NCBI GenBank assembly: GCA_002842205.1
Contig: PHCI01000004.1
Location: 1-64,000, forward strand
Reading direction: 5' to 3'
DNA from: Betaproteobacteria bacterium HGW-Betaproteobacteria-3
Lineage (GTDB): Bacteria; Pseudomonadota; Gammaproteobacteria; Burkholderiales; Burkholderiaceae_C
DNA: 64,000 bases
Shown: in pieces, positions 9,228 through 19,335 of the stretch
Layout of the letters: each line of letters opens with the position of its first letter
How positions within the stretch are numbered: position 1 is the first letter of the stretch
Position numbers and translations under genes: made by a program
Notes under the pieces: generated by a model
Told to the model about the DNA's origin: nothing
What the model saw: only the letters and a program-made list of their open reading frames with translations
Database searches by the model: none

Positions 9228-10043
9228 TTACCGTTTTTGACACTGCGGGCAGTAATACGTCGCACGCTGCCCCTGCCGCATCAGCTTGACGGCCGTTCCG
9301 CACAGCCGACAGCCCTCGCCCGATCGCCCGTAAACCATGGCCTCCAGCTGGAAATAACCACTGGCACCTTCGGCATTGGAGAAATCCCGCAGGGTGCTGC
9401 CGCCCTTTTGCACGGCACGGGCCAGCACCTCGCGAATCGCCTCACGCAAGCGGTCCGCCCGCGGCCGCGAAATCTGCGATGCCCTGACTGTCGGACGGAT
9501 GCCCGCCAGGAACAAGGCTTCCGACGCATAAATGTTACCAACGCCCACCACCACGTCGCCTGCAAGCAACACCTGCTTGATCGCCGCATGACGGCGCTTC
9601 AGTCCGGCATGAAATGCCGTGGCATCAAAATCCGCGGAGAGCGGCTCCATCCCCAGCCGGCCAAGCAGCTTGTGCGCCGCAGGCGCGTCGTCGCTCCCGG
9701 CAAAAACGACGGCGCCAAACCGGCGCGGGTCATTCAGGCGCAGCAGGCCACGGTCGGTCAGCAGGTCAAAGTGATCGTGTCGCCCGGGCGCGGGCGTGCT
9801 CAAGCTGAAGAGCAGACTGCCCGACATGCCCAGATGCAGCAGCAGGACGCCCCGGTCAAGATCGACCAGCAGGTATTTTCCGCGGCGACGCACGCCCTGG
9901 ACGGTCGCGCCGACCAGGGTTTGCGGCGCACAACCCAGGGGCCACCGAAGCGGCTTGCCCAGCCGCATGGCCATCACCCGCGCTCCGGCAATGCGGTCCA
10001 CAAAGCTCAGACGGGTGACTTCGACTTCGGGGAGTTCGGGCAT
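9228..10043 (-). CDS. mutM: formamidopyrimidine-DNA glycosylase MutM (Fpg)
   Basis: The 271-residue protein starts with the family N-terminus MPELPEVE, with the catalytic Pro2 and Glu3 after Met removal. It ends with the zinc finger Cys245-x2-Cys248-x16-Cys265-x2-Cys268. It removes 8-oxoguanine and ring-opened purines from DNA and complements MutY. It is on the same strand as the GTPase-mutY pair, separated by 62 bp, and divergent from the TPR protein gene with a 50-bp gap. Confidence 0.97.
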   Translation of the reverse strand: MPELPEVEVTRLSFVDRIAGARVMAMRLGKPLRWPLGCAPQTLVGATVQGVRRRGKYLLVDLDRGVLLLHLGMSGSLLFSLSTPAPGRHDHFDLLTDRGLLRLNDPRRFGAVVFAGSDDAPAAHKLLGRLGMEPLSADFDATAFHAGLKRRHAAIKQVLLAGDVVVGVGNIYASEALFLAGIRPTVRASQISRPRADRLREAIREVLARAVQKGGSTLRDFSNAEGASGYFQLEAMVYGRSGEGCRLCGTAVKLMRQGQRATYYCPQCQKR

Positions 10044-10093
10044 GGAATCAGGGTACGGAAACGCGGTTAAGACGCTTGGATTATTATGGTCCG

Positions 10094-11827
10094 ATGTTGC
10101 TATCCCTACGGTGCGCCGTCATCGCGTTTGCGGCCATTCCCCTGTTTGCTCACGCCCAGGACGGCACGCCGCCCGCGGCCGCCCCCCCCCTGCTCAGTTC
10201 GGCCATGGACAGCGAACTTTTTTACGAGGTGCTGCTGGGTGAACTGAACGCCGGCGGCACCGACCCTGGTGCAGGTTACTCGCTCATCCTGGATGCCGCA
10301 CGAAAGACCGACGACGAAAGACTTTATCAGCGCGCCGTCAACATCGCCCTGCAGGCCCGTTCGGGGGACGCCGCGTTGCAGGCCGCGAGCGCATGGCGCG
10401 AAGCCCGGCCCGAGTCGCGGGACGCCAACCGGTATGTGCTCCAGATCCTGATCGCGATGAACCGCATCGCCGAAACGGCAGAGCCCTTGAAGTCAGCGCT
10501 GTCGCTCGCTGGCCCGCGCGACCGCCCCGATGCCATCGCGGCCATCCCGCGCATTTATGCCCGGACGACCGACAAGCAGCTCGCCACCCGGGTGGTTGAG
10601 CAGGTGCTCGCCGAAGACCTCATGCGCCTGGGCACAGGCGCAGCCGCCTGGACGACCATCGGCCAGATGCGCCAGAACGCCGGCAACGCCGAAGGTGCCG
10701 TCGAGGCCGCGCGACGCGCACAGGAAATCAACCCGGCTGCCGAGGCCCCGGTCCGGCTTGCGCTCGACCTCATGAGCCCGAAGCTGCCGAAGGCTGAAGC
10801 GCTGGTTCTCGCCTACCTGGAAGGCAAACCCGCGCCGGAAATCCGCATGGATTACGCGCGCGCACTGCTCGATGCGCAGCGCTACGCCGAAGCATCCGAG
10901 CAGCTTCGGCGGGTCACCACCGAATGGCCGCAATTCGCGGACGCCTGGCTGGTTCAGGGCAGCCTGCAGGCGCAGGACAACAAGCTTGCCGAAGCCGAGA
11001 AATCCCTCTACCGTTTTCTGGAGCTGGCCCGGCCACAGGCGCCGAGCGAGGCGCGCAGCCGCGCCATGGCCCAGGCTTACGTGGTGCTGTCGCGGGTGGC
11101 CGAGCAGCGCAAGGATTTCAAGGCGGCAGAGGGCTGGCTGGACCGCATCGAAAATCCGGAAGACCTGGTCAGCGCACAGACCCGGCGCGCCTCGCTGCTG
11201 GCGCGACAAGGCAAAATTGAAGAGGCGCGCCAGTTGATCCGGCAATTGCCCGAGCGCAAGCCGGGCGACGCGCGCGTCAAGCTGATGGCCGAAGTGCAAC
11301 TGCTGCGTGACCAGCAAAAGTTTCAGGCGGCCTACGATCTGCTCAAGGCGGCAACCGACCGCGACCCGAAAGACACCGACCTGCTGTACGACCAGGCCAT
11401 GGTGGCGGAAAAGCTGGGCAACACCGACGACATGGAGAAGCTGCTGCGCACCGTGATTGCAACCCGGCCTGACCATCACCATGCCTACAACGCGCTGGGA
11501 TATTCACTGGCCGACCGCAATGTCCGTTTGCCCGAGGCGCGGCAACTGATCGAGAAAGCACTGGAACTGTCGCCGGGCGATCCATTCATCCGCGACAGCC
11601 TTGGCTGGGTCGAGTTTCGCATGGGCAATACCGCGACGGCCCTGGAAATTCTGGAAGCAGCCTACAAGTCGCGGCCCGACCCGGAAATCGCAGCGCATCT
11701 GGGCGAAGTGCTCTGGAGCAGTGGCCAGCGCGACCGCGCCCGTGCCATCTGGAAGGAAGGGCAGGTGCAGAACGCCGAGAACGAGACGCTGCGGGAAACC
11801 CTCAAGCGGCTGCGTGTAAGACTGTGA
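10094..11827 (+). CDS. periplasmic tetratricopeptide-repeat protein
   Basis: The protein of 577 residues begins with a signal peptide ('[21 protein letters not shown]' region, cleavage expected after HA or AQ) and continues with many TPR-like helical pairs. The best repeats are in the C-terminal third ('[14 protein letters not shown]', '[15 protein letters not shown]'). TPR proteins are scaffolds, and I cannot name a partner. A TTG six codons upstream is possible but ATG 10094 gives a standard signal peptide. Its stop overlaps the GTG start of lolB, suggesting one operon with lolB and ispE and a role in envelope biogenesis. Confidence 0.85.
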   Translation: MLLSLRCAVIAFAAIPLFAHAQDGTPPAAAPPLLSSAMDSELFYEVLLGELNAGGTDPGAGYSLILDAARKTDDERLYQRAVNIALQARSGDAALQAASAWREARPESRDANRYVLQILIAMNRIAETAEPLKSALSLAGPRDRPDAIAAIPRIYARTTDKQLATRVVEQVLAEDLMRLGTGAAAWTTIGQMRQNAGNAEGAVEAARRAQEINPAAEAPVRLALDLMSPKLPKAEALVLAYLEGKPAPEIRMDYARALLDAQRYAEASEQLRRVTTEWPQFADAWLVQGSLQAQDNKLAEAEKSLYRFLELARPQAPSEARSRAMAQAYVVLSRVAEQRKDFKAAEGWLDRIENPEDLVSAQTRRASLLARQGKIEEARQLIRQLPERKPGDARVKLMAEVQLLRDQQKFQAAYDLLKAATDRDPKDTDLLYDQAMVAEKLGNTDDMEKLLRTVIATRPDHHHAYNALGYSLADRNVRLPEARQLIEKALELSPGDPFIRDSLGWVEFRMGNTATALEILEAAYKSRPDPEIAAHLGEVLWSSGQRDRARAIWKEGQVQNAENETLRETLKRLRVRL

Positions 11828-12321
11828 ACAGCCGACGCGGGTTCCTGGCAAGCACCCTTTTTGCTTCTCTTTATATAGCAGGATGCGCCCACACCACGAG
11901 GGCTAGTGGCCAAAATTCATCAAAAAACTCATTCTGGAGCGGACGCCTGTCGCTTCAGCTTGAACAGACTCCCCCCCAGTCCTTTGTTGCGGGTTTCGAG
12001 CTCAGCGGCAATGCCGTGACCGGTGAACTGTCCTTCTTCACGCCCATTGGCAGCACCTTGGCCCTGCTGGCATGGTCGCCGGGCAGCGCCACCCTGAAAG
12101 CACGCGGGGGCATGTGGGAATTCGAATCGGTGGACGAACTGGTCCGCAACGCGACCGGCACGGACATTCCGGTGTCGGCCCTGTTCGACTGGCTCGCCGG
12201 CATCGCGACCACCGCCCCCGGCTGGCAGGCCGATCTGTCGCAGATGGCGGCCGGCCGCCTGAACGCCCGCCGCCTGTCACCCGAGCCGGCCGCCGATCTG
12301 CGGGTCGTCCTGGACCGCTGA
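11824..12321 (+). CDS. lolB: outer-membrane lipoprotein insertion protein LolB
   Basis: This 165-residue lipoprotein precursor starts at a GTG that overlaps the TGA of the TPR gene. The lipobox I-A-G-C puts the lipidated Cys at residue 21. The mature part has the LolB features 'FWSGRLSLQLE', 'FFTPIGSTLALL' and 'GWQADL'. LolB receives lipoproteins from LolA and inserts them into the outer membrane. The gene order lolB-ispE-tRNA-Gln-prs is classical in proteobacteria. Oddly, the DNA coding for residues about 13-36, including the lipobox, is a copy of a dispersed AT-rich repeat (11859-11931). Confidence 0.93.
   Translation: MNSRRGFLASTLFASLYIAGCAHTTRASGQNSSKNSFWSGRLSLQLEQTPPQSFVAGFELSGNAVTGELSFFTPIGSTLALLAWSPGSATLKARGGMWEFESVDELVRNATGTDIPVSALFDWLAGIATTAPGWQADLSQMAAGRLNARRLSPEPAADLRVVLDR
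11859..11931 (+). repeat. dispersed 60-bp repeat, copy H, inside lolB
   Basis: This segment matches the dispersed repeat seen elsewhere in the window: ATAGCA, then ACG-GGGCTA-like, then GTGGCCAAAATTCAT, then AAAAAACTC. It is the most diverged of the intragenic copies. It is in sense orientation and in the same frame as the other four intragenic copies, reading I-A-G-C-A-H-T-T-R-A-S-G-Q-N where the repeat would read I-A-N-Y-A-H-L-T-G-A-N-G-Q-N. Confidence 0.6.
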
Positions 12322-12344
12322 ACCCCGCGCCCAGCCGCATCCCC

Positions 12345-13193
12345 ATGAACGCGCTGTACGACGTCCCGGCACCGGCCAAACTCAATCTGTTCCTGCATGT
12401 CACGGGGCGGCGGCCGGACGGCTATCACCGGCTTCAATCGGTCTTCATGCTGGTGGACTGGTGCGATACCTTGCACTTTGAAACCCGCTCCGGGGGGCAG
12501 ATCACCCGGGAGGACCAGGGCCCGGCCCTGCCCGCCGACGACCTGACGGTTCGCGCTGCCCGCGCGCTCCAGACGGCCAGCGGCACGCCACTGGGCGCAC
12601 ACATCGTGGTGCAAAAGCGCATCCCGGCCCAGGCCGGCATGGGTGGCGGCTCGTCCGACGCGGCGACATGCCTGCTGGCGCTGAACCGGCTGTGGCGGCT
12701 GGGGCTGTCCGCCGCAGAACTGTGCCGGATCGGACTGACCCTGGGTGCTGACGTGCCGTTTTTCATCAAGGGTCACAACGCCTGGGTTGAAGGTGTGGGT
12801 GAGCAGATCACCCCAATCACGCTGCCGCCAGCCCGATTTGTGGTGGTCAAACCCGCAGAAGGGCTTGAAACCGCGCGAATCTTTGGCGATCCGGGGCTGA
12901 AACGCGATACCGAAACTGCTATAATTTCTGGCTTTGCTGCAAACCCGTATGGTTTTGGCCATAACGACTTGCAGCCGGTTGCCCGTCAGCTCTGCCCCGG
13001 TGTATCGCAAGCCCTCGAATGGCTGGCTGCACAAGGGTTGAATGGCCGGATGACCGGCTCGGGAAGTGCCGTGTTTGCGCAATCGTTGCATGGCGTGCAA
13101 CTGCAGGGGGCCCCGGTGTCCTGGCAGGTGCGGGTATGCAACAATTTGGGGGTTCATCCTTTGGCGGGATGGGCGCCCAGCGACGATTTATAG
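12345..13193 (+). CDS. ispE: 4-diphosphocytidyl-2-C-methyl-D-erythritol kinase IspE
   Basis: The 282-residue GHMP-family kinase phosphorylates CDP-methylerythritol in the non-mevalonate isoprenoid pathway. It shows the N-terminal 'PAPAKLNLFLHVTGRR', the GHMP ATP loop 'PAQAGMGGGSSDAA' and a C-terminal 'MTGSGSAVFA'. ATG 12345 matches the usual N-terminus; the open frame continues upstream over lolB. It lies 23 bp after lolB in the same direction and is followed by tRNA-Gln and prs. A sigma-70-like promoter is visible within its 3' third. Confidence 0.96.
   Translation: MNALYDVPAPAKLNLFLHVTGRRPDGYHRLQSVFMLVDWCDTLHFETRSGGQITREDQGPALPADDLTVRAARALQTASGTPLGAHIVVQKRIPAQAGMGGGSSDAATCLLALNRLWRLGLSAAELCRIGLTLGADVPFFIKGHNAWVEGVGEQITPITLPPARFVVVKPAEGLETARIFGDPGLKRDTETAIISGFAANPYGFGHNDLQPVARQLCPGVSQALEWLAAQGLNGRMTGSGSAVFAQSLHGVQLQGAPVSWQVRVCNNLGVHPLAGWAPSDDL
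12897..12925 (+). promoter_or_regulatory. candidate sigma-70 promoter inside ispE for tRNA-Gln/prs
   Basis: CTGAAA, a 17-bp spacer and a perfect TATAAT lie within the ispE coding region, upstream of tRNA-Gln and prs in the same direction. It could give these genes expression independent of the lolB-ispE operon. The distance of about 290 bp to the tRNA is long, and a chance match inside coding DNA is possible. Confidence 0.4.
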
Positions 13194-13221
13194 GTGGGCG
13201 GCATTGGCCGCCAACCCGTGT

Positions 13222-13298
13222 AGGGGAGTCGCCAAGTTGGTAAAGGCACTGGATTTTGATTCCAGCATGCGAGGGTTCGAGTCCTTCCTCCCCTGCCA
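13222..13298 (+). tRNA. tRNA-Gln (TTG anticodon)
   Basis: A complete 77-nt cloverleaf with encoded CCA folds here. The acceptor stem AGGGGAG/CTCCCCT, the anticodon loop TTTTGAT with TTG, and the T arm GAGGG-TTCGAGT-CCTTC are clear. It lies between ispE and prs, the classical place for a Gln tRNA in proteobacteria. Confidence 0.97.
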
Positions 13299-13344
13299 AA
13301 TACGTTCGGCGTACAGGCAAACAATTTAGATCGCTGGGTTGCTC

Positions 13345-14319
13345 ATGCAAGGTCATCATCCCGATTTCATGGTCTTCACGGGCAATGCCAATCCTGGCAT
13401 GGCCGCCGAGATTGCCAACCACCTTGGCATCTCGCTCGGGGCGGCTGATGTTGGCCGTTTCTCCGACGGCGAAGTCACCGTCGAGATCAAGCAGAACGTC
13501 CGGGCACGCGACGTGTTTGTCGTGCAGTCCACCTGCGCACCCACCAACGAAAACCTGATGGAACTGCTGATCATGGTCGACGCGCTCAAACGCGCTTCGG
13601 CCGAACGCATCAGCGCCGTGATCCCGTATTTTGGCTACGCCCGCCAGGACCGCCGCCCGCGCTCCAGTCGCGTGCCGATCTCTGCCAAGGTGGTGGCCAA
13701 CCTGCTGCAGACCGTGGGCGTGGCCCGCGTGCTGACCATGGACCTGCACGCCGACCAGATCCAGGGGTTCTTTGACATTCCGGTGGACAATATTTATGCG
13801 TCGCCGGTGCTGCTGGGCGATCTGCGCCAGAAGCAATACGAAGACCTCATCGTGGTGTCCCCCGACGTGGGTGGCGTGGTGCGGGCCCGTGCGCTGGCCA
13901 AGCAGCTCGACTGCGACCTCGCCATCATCGACAAACGCCGCCCCAAGGCCAACGTTTCCGAAGTGATGCACGTCATCGGCGAGATCGACGGTCGCAACTG
14001 CGTCATCATGGACGACATGATTGACACCGCCGGCACCCTGGTGAAGGCCGCAGAAGTGCTCAAGGAACGCGGTGCGAAAAAGGTTTACGCGTATTGCACG
14101 CACCCCATTTTTTCGGGTCCGGCGATCGAGCGCATCAGCCAGGGTGCGGCGCTGGACGAGGTGGTCATCACCAACACCATTCCCCTCAGCCCCGAGGCCC
14201 AGCAATGCCGCAAGATCCGCCAGCTGTCGGTGGCGCCGCTGATTGCCGAGACAATCCAGCGCATCGCGACGGGCGAATCGGTCATGAGTCTGTTCTCGGA
14301 TCAGGAAGCACTTTTCTGA
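13345..14319 (+). CDS. prs: ribose-phosphate pyrophosphokinase
   Basis: The 324-residue enzyme makes PRPP from ribose 5-phosphate and ATP for nucleotide, His and Trp synthesis. It carries the '[11 protein letters not shown]' segment, the flexible loop '[19 protein letters not shown]', the '[18 protein letters not shown]' segment and the PRPP-binding '[12 protein letters not shown]'. ATG 13345 gives '[17 protein letters not shown]', the normal betaproteobacterial start. It follows tRNA-Gln and precedes rplY. Confidence 0.97.
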   Translation: MQGHHPDFMVFTGNANPGMAAEIANHLGISLGAADVGRFSDGEVTVEIKQNVRARDVFVVQSTCAPTNENLMELLIMVDALKRASAERISAVIPYFGYARQDRRPRSSRVPISAKVVANLLQTVGVARVLTMDLHADQIQGFFDIPVDNIYASPVLLGDLRQKQYEDLIVVSPDVGGVVRARALAKQLDCDLAIIDKRRPKANVSEVMHVIGEIDGRNCVIMDDMIDTAGTLVKAAEVLKERGAKKVYAYCTHPIFSGPAIERISQGAALDEVVITNTIPLSPEAQQCRKIRQLSVAPLIAETIQRIATGESVMSLFSDQEALF

Positions 14320-14432
14320 TCCTGGAGCACCAGCGACAGGCCGCAAGCCTGCCGTTTTTTTGCGGGCTGTTGATTCGGCCCTTTTCAACCCGGAGCCACA
14401 CTGGTCGCGGTGGGTTCTTTTTGGAGTAAGTC

Positions 14433-15110
14433 ATGAAATTTGTCGCTTTTGAGCGTACCAAGCAGGGCACGGGTGCGAGCCGCCGTCTCCGCATTACCGG
14501 CAAGACGCCAGGCATCGTCTATGGTGGCGACGCCGCCCCGCAATTGATCGAGCTTGACCACAATGCACTGTGGCATGCCATCAAGAAGGAAGCCTTCCAC
14601 TCCACCGTGCTCGAGATGGAACTCGACGGCAAGATCACCAAGGTCCTGTTGCGCGACGTGAACATGCACCCGTACAAGCAACTGGTGCAGCACATCGACT
14701 TCCAGCGCGTGGATGCAAACACCCGCCTCACCATGAAAGTGCCCATGCACTACACCGGTGAGGAAAACTCCCAGGCCGTGAAGCTCGAGCACTGCCTGGT
14801 CAACCACGTCGTCAACGAACTGCAGGTGTCCTGCCTGCCGGTCGATCTGCCGGAATCCATCAACGTGGACCTCAGCGGCCTGAAGAAAGGCGTCTCGCTG
14901 CACCTGTCCGACATCACCCTGCCCAAGGGCGTGAAGGCCGTCACCCGCGGCGTGAACAACCCGGTGCTCGTGTCGGTGGTGGCCACGGTTGAGGAAGCGC
15001 CGGATCCGGCCACCGCAGCAGCGGCCCCCGCTGCTGCTGCACCCGCCGCAGGCAAGGCGGCTTCAGGCAAGGCCGCACCTGCCGCCAAAGCCCCTGCGGC
15101 CAAGAAGTAA
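14433..15110 (+). CDS. rplY: 50S ribosomal protein L25/general stress protein Ctc
   Basis: The 225-residue protein has the 5S-rRNA-binding L25 domain (about 1-95) and the second CTC-type beta domain, as in the long form of the family. An Ala/Pro/Lys-rich tail of about 35 residues follows, common in betaproteobacteria. A GGAG lies 7 bases before the ATG. It sits 113 bp after prs and is followed by a strong terminator before pth. Confidence 0.96.
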   Translation: MKFVAFERTKQGTGASRRLRITGKTPGIVYGGDAAPQLIELDHNALWHAIKKEAFHSTVLEMELDGKITKVLLRDVNMHPYKQLVQHIDFQRVDANTRLTMKVPMHYTGEENSQAVKLEHCLVNHVVNELQVSCLPVDLPESINVDLSGLKKGVSLHLSDITLPKGVKAVTRGVNNPVLVSVVATVEEAPDPATAAAAPAAAAPAAGKAASGKAAPAAKAPAAKK

Positions 15111-15134
15111 CTCTGGCGATCCATCGTCGGCATC

Positions 15135-15165
15135 AACGGCCCGCTCCAGCGGGCCGTTTTCTTTG
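15135..15165 (+). terminator. rho-independent terminator after rplY
   Basis: A perfect 10-bp stem (AACGGCCCGC with GCGGGCCGTT) and a TCCA loop are followed by TTTTCTTT. It separates rplY from pth. Confidence 0.92.
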
Positions 15166-15222
15166 GTGCACGCAGATCCTCCTTGTCAAAGCCCAAGGCT
15201 GCGCCCGCCATAATTCACCCTC

Positions 15223-15858
15223 ATGATCAAACTGTTCGTCGGCCTGGGCAATCCCGGCCCCGATTACGCGTCAACCCGTCACAACGCCGGCTTCTGGTGG
15301 CTGGAAGCGCTCGCAAGCGCGCTCAACGTCACGCTGCAGCCCGACAAGAACTACCAAGGGCGGGTGGCACGCGCCACGGTGCAAGGCGACACCCTCTGGC
15401 TGCTCGAACCCCAGACCTTCATGAACCTCTCGGGCAAGTCGGTGGCTGCGCTGGCGCGGTTCTTCAAGATCCAGCCCGAGGAAATCCTCGTCGTGCACGA
15501 CGAACTTGACATTCCCCCCGGGCAAGCCAAGCTCAAGTTCGGCGGCAGTCATGCCGGCCACAACGGGCTGCGTGACATTCACGCGCAATTGGGTAGCGCA
15601 GATTACTGGCGGCTGCGCCTGGGGATCGGGCATCCGGGCGTCAAGTCGGAGGTGGTGAACTGGGTGCTGAAAAAACCGTCGCCCGACGACCGCAACGCCA
15701 TTGAAGACTGCGTGCAACGCACCCTCAAGGCCGTGCCGCACCTCATTGATGGCGAAATGGAAAAAGCCATGCAGATCGCCCACACGCACAAGCCGCCACG
15801 CCCCAAGCCTCCCCGGCCCGAAGAACCCCCCCCGGCGCCGGATCACAACCCGGCCTGA
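15223..15858 (+). CDS. pth: peptidyl-tRNA hydrolase
   Basis: The 211-residue enzyme recycles peptidyl-tRNAs released from ribosomes. The family N-terminus '[18 protein letters not shown]' includes catalytic His20, and '[11 protein letters not shown]' and 'GHNGLRDI' follow. The extreme C-terminus has a Pro-rich extension ('[18 protein letters not shown]') beyond the usual end near residue 190. rplY-pth adjacency is common. It converges with the ferredoxin gene with a 6-bp gap. Confidence 0.97.
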   Translation: MIKLFVGLGNPGPDYASTRHNAGFWWLEALASALNVTLQPDKNYQGRVARATVQGDTLWLLEPQTFMNLSGKSVAALARFFKIQPEEILVVHDELDIPPGQAKLKFGGSHAGHNGLRDIHAQLGSADYWRLRLGIGHPGVKSEVVNWVLKKPSPDDRNAIEDCVQRTLKAVPHLIDGEMEKAMQIAHTHKPPRPKPPRPEEPPPAPDHNPA

Positions 15859-15864
15859 GCACCC

Positions 15865-16191
<327 letters not shown>

Positions 16192-16272
16192 TCACCCCGC
16201 CTTTTTGCATTCCGTGCCCTGTTACCCCTGTCGACAGCCATGATTGCCCCATCCACCTGAAGGCAAAGCCGA

Positions 16273-17685
16273 ATGTCTGAATTGCACACCATGTCCGCCG
16301 CCGAGATGGTTCTGGCGTTCCGTCAACGCACGCTCTCCCCCGTGGACGTGACCCAGGCGGTTCTGGCGCACATGGACCGCTGGGAACCGCATCTGCACGC
16401 CACCTGGCTGTTGCGCCCGGAATTGGCGCTGGCGCAGGCGCGCGATTCGCAAGCCCGCTGGCAGCGAGGCGCACCCTGCGGGCCACTGGACGGTGTGCCC
16501 GTGACCCTCAAGGACAACATCGCCACCCGCGGCGATCCACTGCCACTGGGCACAGCGGCCACCGACCTCATGCCCGCCGCAGCCGACGCTCCCCCTGCCG
16601 CCCGCCTGCGCGAAGCGGGCGCCGTCGTCATCGCCAAAACCACCATGCCCGACTACGGCATGCTGTCTTCCGGCCTGTCCACCTTTCACGCGCTGGCGCG
16701 CAACCCCTGGGATCTGCGCAAGACCCCGGGCGGCTCCAGCGCCGGCGCGGGTGCTGCCGCTGCAGCGGGCTACGGACCGCTGCATCTGGGCACCGACATC
16801 GGGGGCTCGTTGCGCCTGCCCGCGGGTTGGTGCGGCGTCTTCAGCCTCAAGCCCAGCCTGGGCCGCGTGCCCATCGACCCGCCTTACACTGGCCGCGCCG
16901 CCGGCCCCATGACGCGTCGCGTGGCCGACGCGGCACTGATGATGGCCACCTTGTCGCAAGCCGACGCGCGCGACAGCATGAGCCTGCCGTCCCAACGCAT
17001 CGATTGGCATGATTTCGACCACGGCACCGAGGTACTGCGCGGCCTGCGCATCGGTCTGTGGATCGATGCGGGCTGCGGCTTGCCGCTGGAGCCAGAGATA
17101 CGCGACGCCGTCGAGGCGGCAGCCCACGCTTTCGAGCAGGCGGGCGCGATCGTCGAGCGCATGAAACCGTTTTTCACCCGCACCATGCTCGATGGCATGG
17201 ACCATTTTTGGCGCATGCGAACCCACATGGACCTGGCCGCATTGCGCCCCGAGAAACAGGGCAAGGTCCTGCCCTTCATCCAGCAGTGGGGCGACAGCGC
17301 CGCCACGCTGAGTGGCACGCAACTGTTCACCGCCGCCAGCCAGTTCCACGCCACACGGGTGGCCACCGTGCAAGCCTGCAACGCGTTCGATTACGTGATC
17401 TCGCCCACCTCACCCGTGCCTGCGTTTGATGCCGAACTGCCCTCGCCCACCAACGACCCGCGGCGCCCGCTGGAACACATCGCCTTCACCGTGCCATTCA
17501 ACATGAGCGAGCAGCCGGCCGCCAGCATCCACTGCGGTTACACGGCCACCGGGCTGCCCATCGGCCTGCAAATCGCCGGGCGGCGATTTGACGACCTGGG
17601 GGTGTTGCGCGTCTCGCGCGCGTTCGAGTTGCTTCGCGGCCCGCAGCGGGCCTGGCCCGAACCACCCGCCTCAAGTCCAGCATGA
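16273..17685 (+). CDS. amidase-signature family amidase
   Basis: The 470-residue protein belongs to the amidase signature family. The catalytic triad can be placed as Lys80, cis-Ser155 and Ser179. The spacings of 75 and 24 residues are identical to those of fatty acid amide hydrolase. The motifs 'GGSSAGAGA' and 'GTDIGGSLRLPA' are present. It hydrolyses an amide to acid and ammonia, but the substrate cannot be told. It is not in an obvious gatCAB context, so GatA of the transamidosome is unlikely. No signal peptide is visible. Confidence 0.9.
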   Translation: MSELHTMSAAEMVLAFRQRTLSPVDVTQAVLAHMDRWEPHLHATWLLRPELALAQARDSQARWQRGAPCGPLDGVPVTLKDNIATRGDPLPLGTAATDLMPAAADAPPAARLREAGAVVIAKTTMPDYGMLSSGLSTFHALARNPWDLRKTPGGSSAGAGAAAAAGYGPLHLGTDIGGSLRLPAGWCGVFSLKPSLGRVPIDPPYTGRAAGPMTRRVADAALMMATLSQADARDSMSLPSQRIDWHDFDHGTEVLRGLRIGLWIDAGCGLPLEPEIRDAVEAAAHAFEQAGAIVERMKPFFTRTMLDGMDHFWRMRTHMDLAALRPEKQGKVLPFIQQWGDSAATLSGTQLFTAASQFHATRVATVQACNAFDYVISPTSPVPAFDAELPSPTNDPRRPLEHIAFTVPFNMSEQPAASIHCGYTATGLPIGLQIAGRRFDDLGVLRVSRAFELLRGPQRAWPEPPASSPA

Positions 17686-17726
17686 AAGCCGGGAGGCACG
17701 CGCCCCGCGTGCCACCGTCGACCGAA

Positions 17727-18404
17727 TCAGACCGGACCGATACTCGCCGGCGCCGCAACGGCAACGCGGGTCTGATCGTAAACAGGCTGCGGTGGCAGGC
17801 CGGCCAGATGCCGCGTGTCGGCCCAGTCGATGATGTCCATCACATCGCCGCTGAACCGCAGGTGGCTCAAACCCCCATTGGGAATGCTGCAGGTGCGTGG
17901 GCCCGACAGCGGCAGCGCCCGCGCCGAACGGTAGATCATGTCGAGCACGCCCCCGTGCGTGACCACCAGCAGCGTCTGCTGCGGGTGCGCGGCCACCAAG
18001 CGGCGAATCGCGTCCATCACGCGGGCATGAAACTGCCGCGTGCTCTCGCCACCGTCAAATGAGAAGTCTTCATGAAACCGGACCCATTGCGCCCAGGCGT
18101 CCGGGTACTGTCCCTTGATGTCGTCCACCCGCATGCCGTCGACCCGGCCGAAATTGCGCTCGCGCAGGGCGACATCGTTCGCGCCAGTCAGCACCAATTG
18201 CTGCCGGACGGGTTCGGCGGTTTGGCGGGTGCGCAGCAAATCGCTCGCATAAAGGTGGTGCACCGTCTCACCGGCCAATCGTTCGGCCACACGGCGCGCC
18301 TGTTCATGGCCTGTCGCGTTCAGCGGTACATCCACCTGCCCCTGAAACCGCAACTCGCGATTCCAGTCGGTCTCGCCGTGGCGGATGAGCAGCAGATCGG
18401 TCAT
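17727..18404 (-). CDS. histidine phosphatase family protein (GpmB-like)
   Basis: The 225-residue protein has the phosphatase signature Arg8-His9-Gly10, Glu82 in the 'LRERNFG' loop and the second catalytic His150 in 'VVTHGG'. It resembles GpmB/CobC-type enzymes, which are annotated as phosphoglycerate mutase but are often phosphatases. The C-terminal 20 residues are a nonconserved tail. It converges with the amidase gene. The substrate is unknown. Confidence 0.9.
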   Translation of the reverse strand: MTDLLLIRHGETDWNRELRFQGQVDVPLNATGHEQARRVAERLAGETVHHLYASDLLRTRQTAEPVRQQLVLTGANDVALRERNFGRVDGMRVDDIKGQYPDAWAQWVRFHEDFSFDGGESTRQFHARVMDAIRRLVAAHPQQTLLVVTHGGVLDMIYRSARALPLSGPRTCSIPNGGLSHLRFSGDVMDIIDWADTRHLAGLPPQPVYDQTRVAVAAPASIGPV

Positions 18405-18435
18405 CCTGCAATTATCCGGCAGACGGTTGGCTTGA

Positions 18436-18502
18436 ACTATTTTTGAACAAATAAGGCCTTATCACCCGTGCATATTTAATAGTTTGCTATGTTTTTGATA
18501 CA
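18436..18502 (-). repeat. dispersed 60-bp repeat, copy I, intergenic
   Basis: Read on the minus strand, this segment gives TATCAAAAACATAGCAAACTA, then a variant of the TTTGACGGGGGCTA core (ATATGCACGGGTGATAA), then GGCCTTATTTGTTC. It matches the dispersed repeat family, with a mutated core. It lies just upstream of the phosphatase gene start. Confidence 0.65.
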
Positions 18503-18526
18503 AATGACCACAGAGAAAAACCTGCC

Positions 18527-18664
18527 TTAGGCCCCGCTAACCATCTGCTTCGCTGCCGGATGAGCGGCGTCCATGATCGCGTCGGTCATCTTGCGCGCCG
18601 CCCCGCCGAACTCGCCCCCGATCCTGTCCCGTGGCCCTGCATTCTCTTGGTTCAAATCAAACAT
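18527..18664 (-). CDS. 45-residue ORF of unknown function, possibly a gene remnant
   Basis: A 45-codon frame beginning MFDLNQENAG and ending 'AAHPAAKQMVSGA' has normal protein-like composition with a possible amphipathic helix in its second half. No ribosome-binding site is obvious. I do not recognise it. It could be a small gene, the surviving 3' end of a decayed gene, or a chance frame. It lies between the phosphatase gene and the metal-resistance block. Confidence 0.25.
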   Translation of the reverse strand: MFDLNQENAGPRDRIGGEFGGAARKMTDAIMDAAHPAAKQMVSGA

Positions 18665-18711
18665 CGACCATGATGCCGATGTACCATGAACGGTGCCCGC
18701 ATGAACTTGAC

Positions 18712-19155
18712 ATGATTTTTTTCTCCAACACCCGCACCCGGCGCCGTACCGTTTTCACGGTGCTGTTGGCATGGCTGTTTGCGGTCAGCGCCGGTTGGGC
18801 CAACGCTTGCGTGCTGCAAGACCGCAGCACGCATGTCGATGGCGTTTCGTTCGACGTTGCCCGGAACATCCAGGCGCCCGTCATCTCGGCCGGGCATGTG
18901 GGGGCTCCGTCGGCTCACGACGACACTTCGGGCTCACTGAATGCTCCATGCCTCAAGGTCTGCAACGACAGCGCACTGAGCATGCTGAAGGCGCCAACAG
19001 CCGTTGATCCGGTCGATCATGGCATGGCGCCCCCAGTCGCGATCATCTGGACCGCGCACGCAACAGCGCCCCCGGTGACCGGCTCAACACGTGAGTTGCC
19101 GCCGCGCCTCCCGGGGCTGCCCCTGCGAATCCGCTACACACGACTGGCGTTGTAG
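18712..19155 (+). CDS. secreted protein of a metal-resistance locus, unknown function
   Basis: The 147-residue protein has an Arg-rich start ('TRTRRR'), a hydrophobic segment 'TVFTVLLAWLFAVSAG' and a probable cleavage site after 'GWANA', leaving a mature N-terminal Cys-Val-Leu-Gln. The mature part contains several His residues and Cys pairs ('APCLKVCNDS'). Similar small secreted proteins sit in copper and other heavy-metal clusters of Burkholderiales, as I recall, but no function is assigned. It leads a block of metal-related genes reading to copA. Confidence 0.65.
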   Translation: MIFFSNTRTRRRTVFTVLLAWLFAVSAGWANACVLQDRSTHVDGVSFDVARNIQAPVISAGHVGAPSAHDDTSGSLNAPCLKVCNDSALSMLKAPTAVDPVDHGMAPPVAIIWTAHATAPPVTGSTRELPPRLPGLPLRIRYTRLAL

Positions 19156-19335
19156 CCATCTGCGGCGTCTGCGCGGGGCTTGCGCCCCGCAGCGAGCGCC
19201 GTGCACCCCTCCGACTGTGCTTTTTACGCGGGTACGGAGCACACCCCCGGAAATCGCGCCCATGAACGTGCGTCACAGCACAGACGGGGCGATTCACCTC
19301 AACCACGATCCAACTTGTTTGACCAGGAGTCCTTC

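Noticed and set aside
16273-17685. GatA subunit of the tRNA amidotransferase
   Set aside because: gatB and gatC are absent and the sequence is a generic amidase-signature protein, although the catalytic triad is shared.
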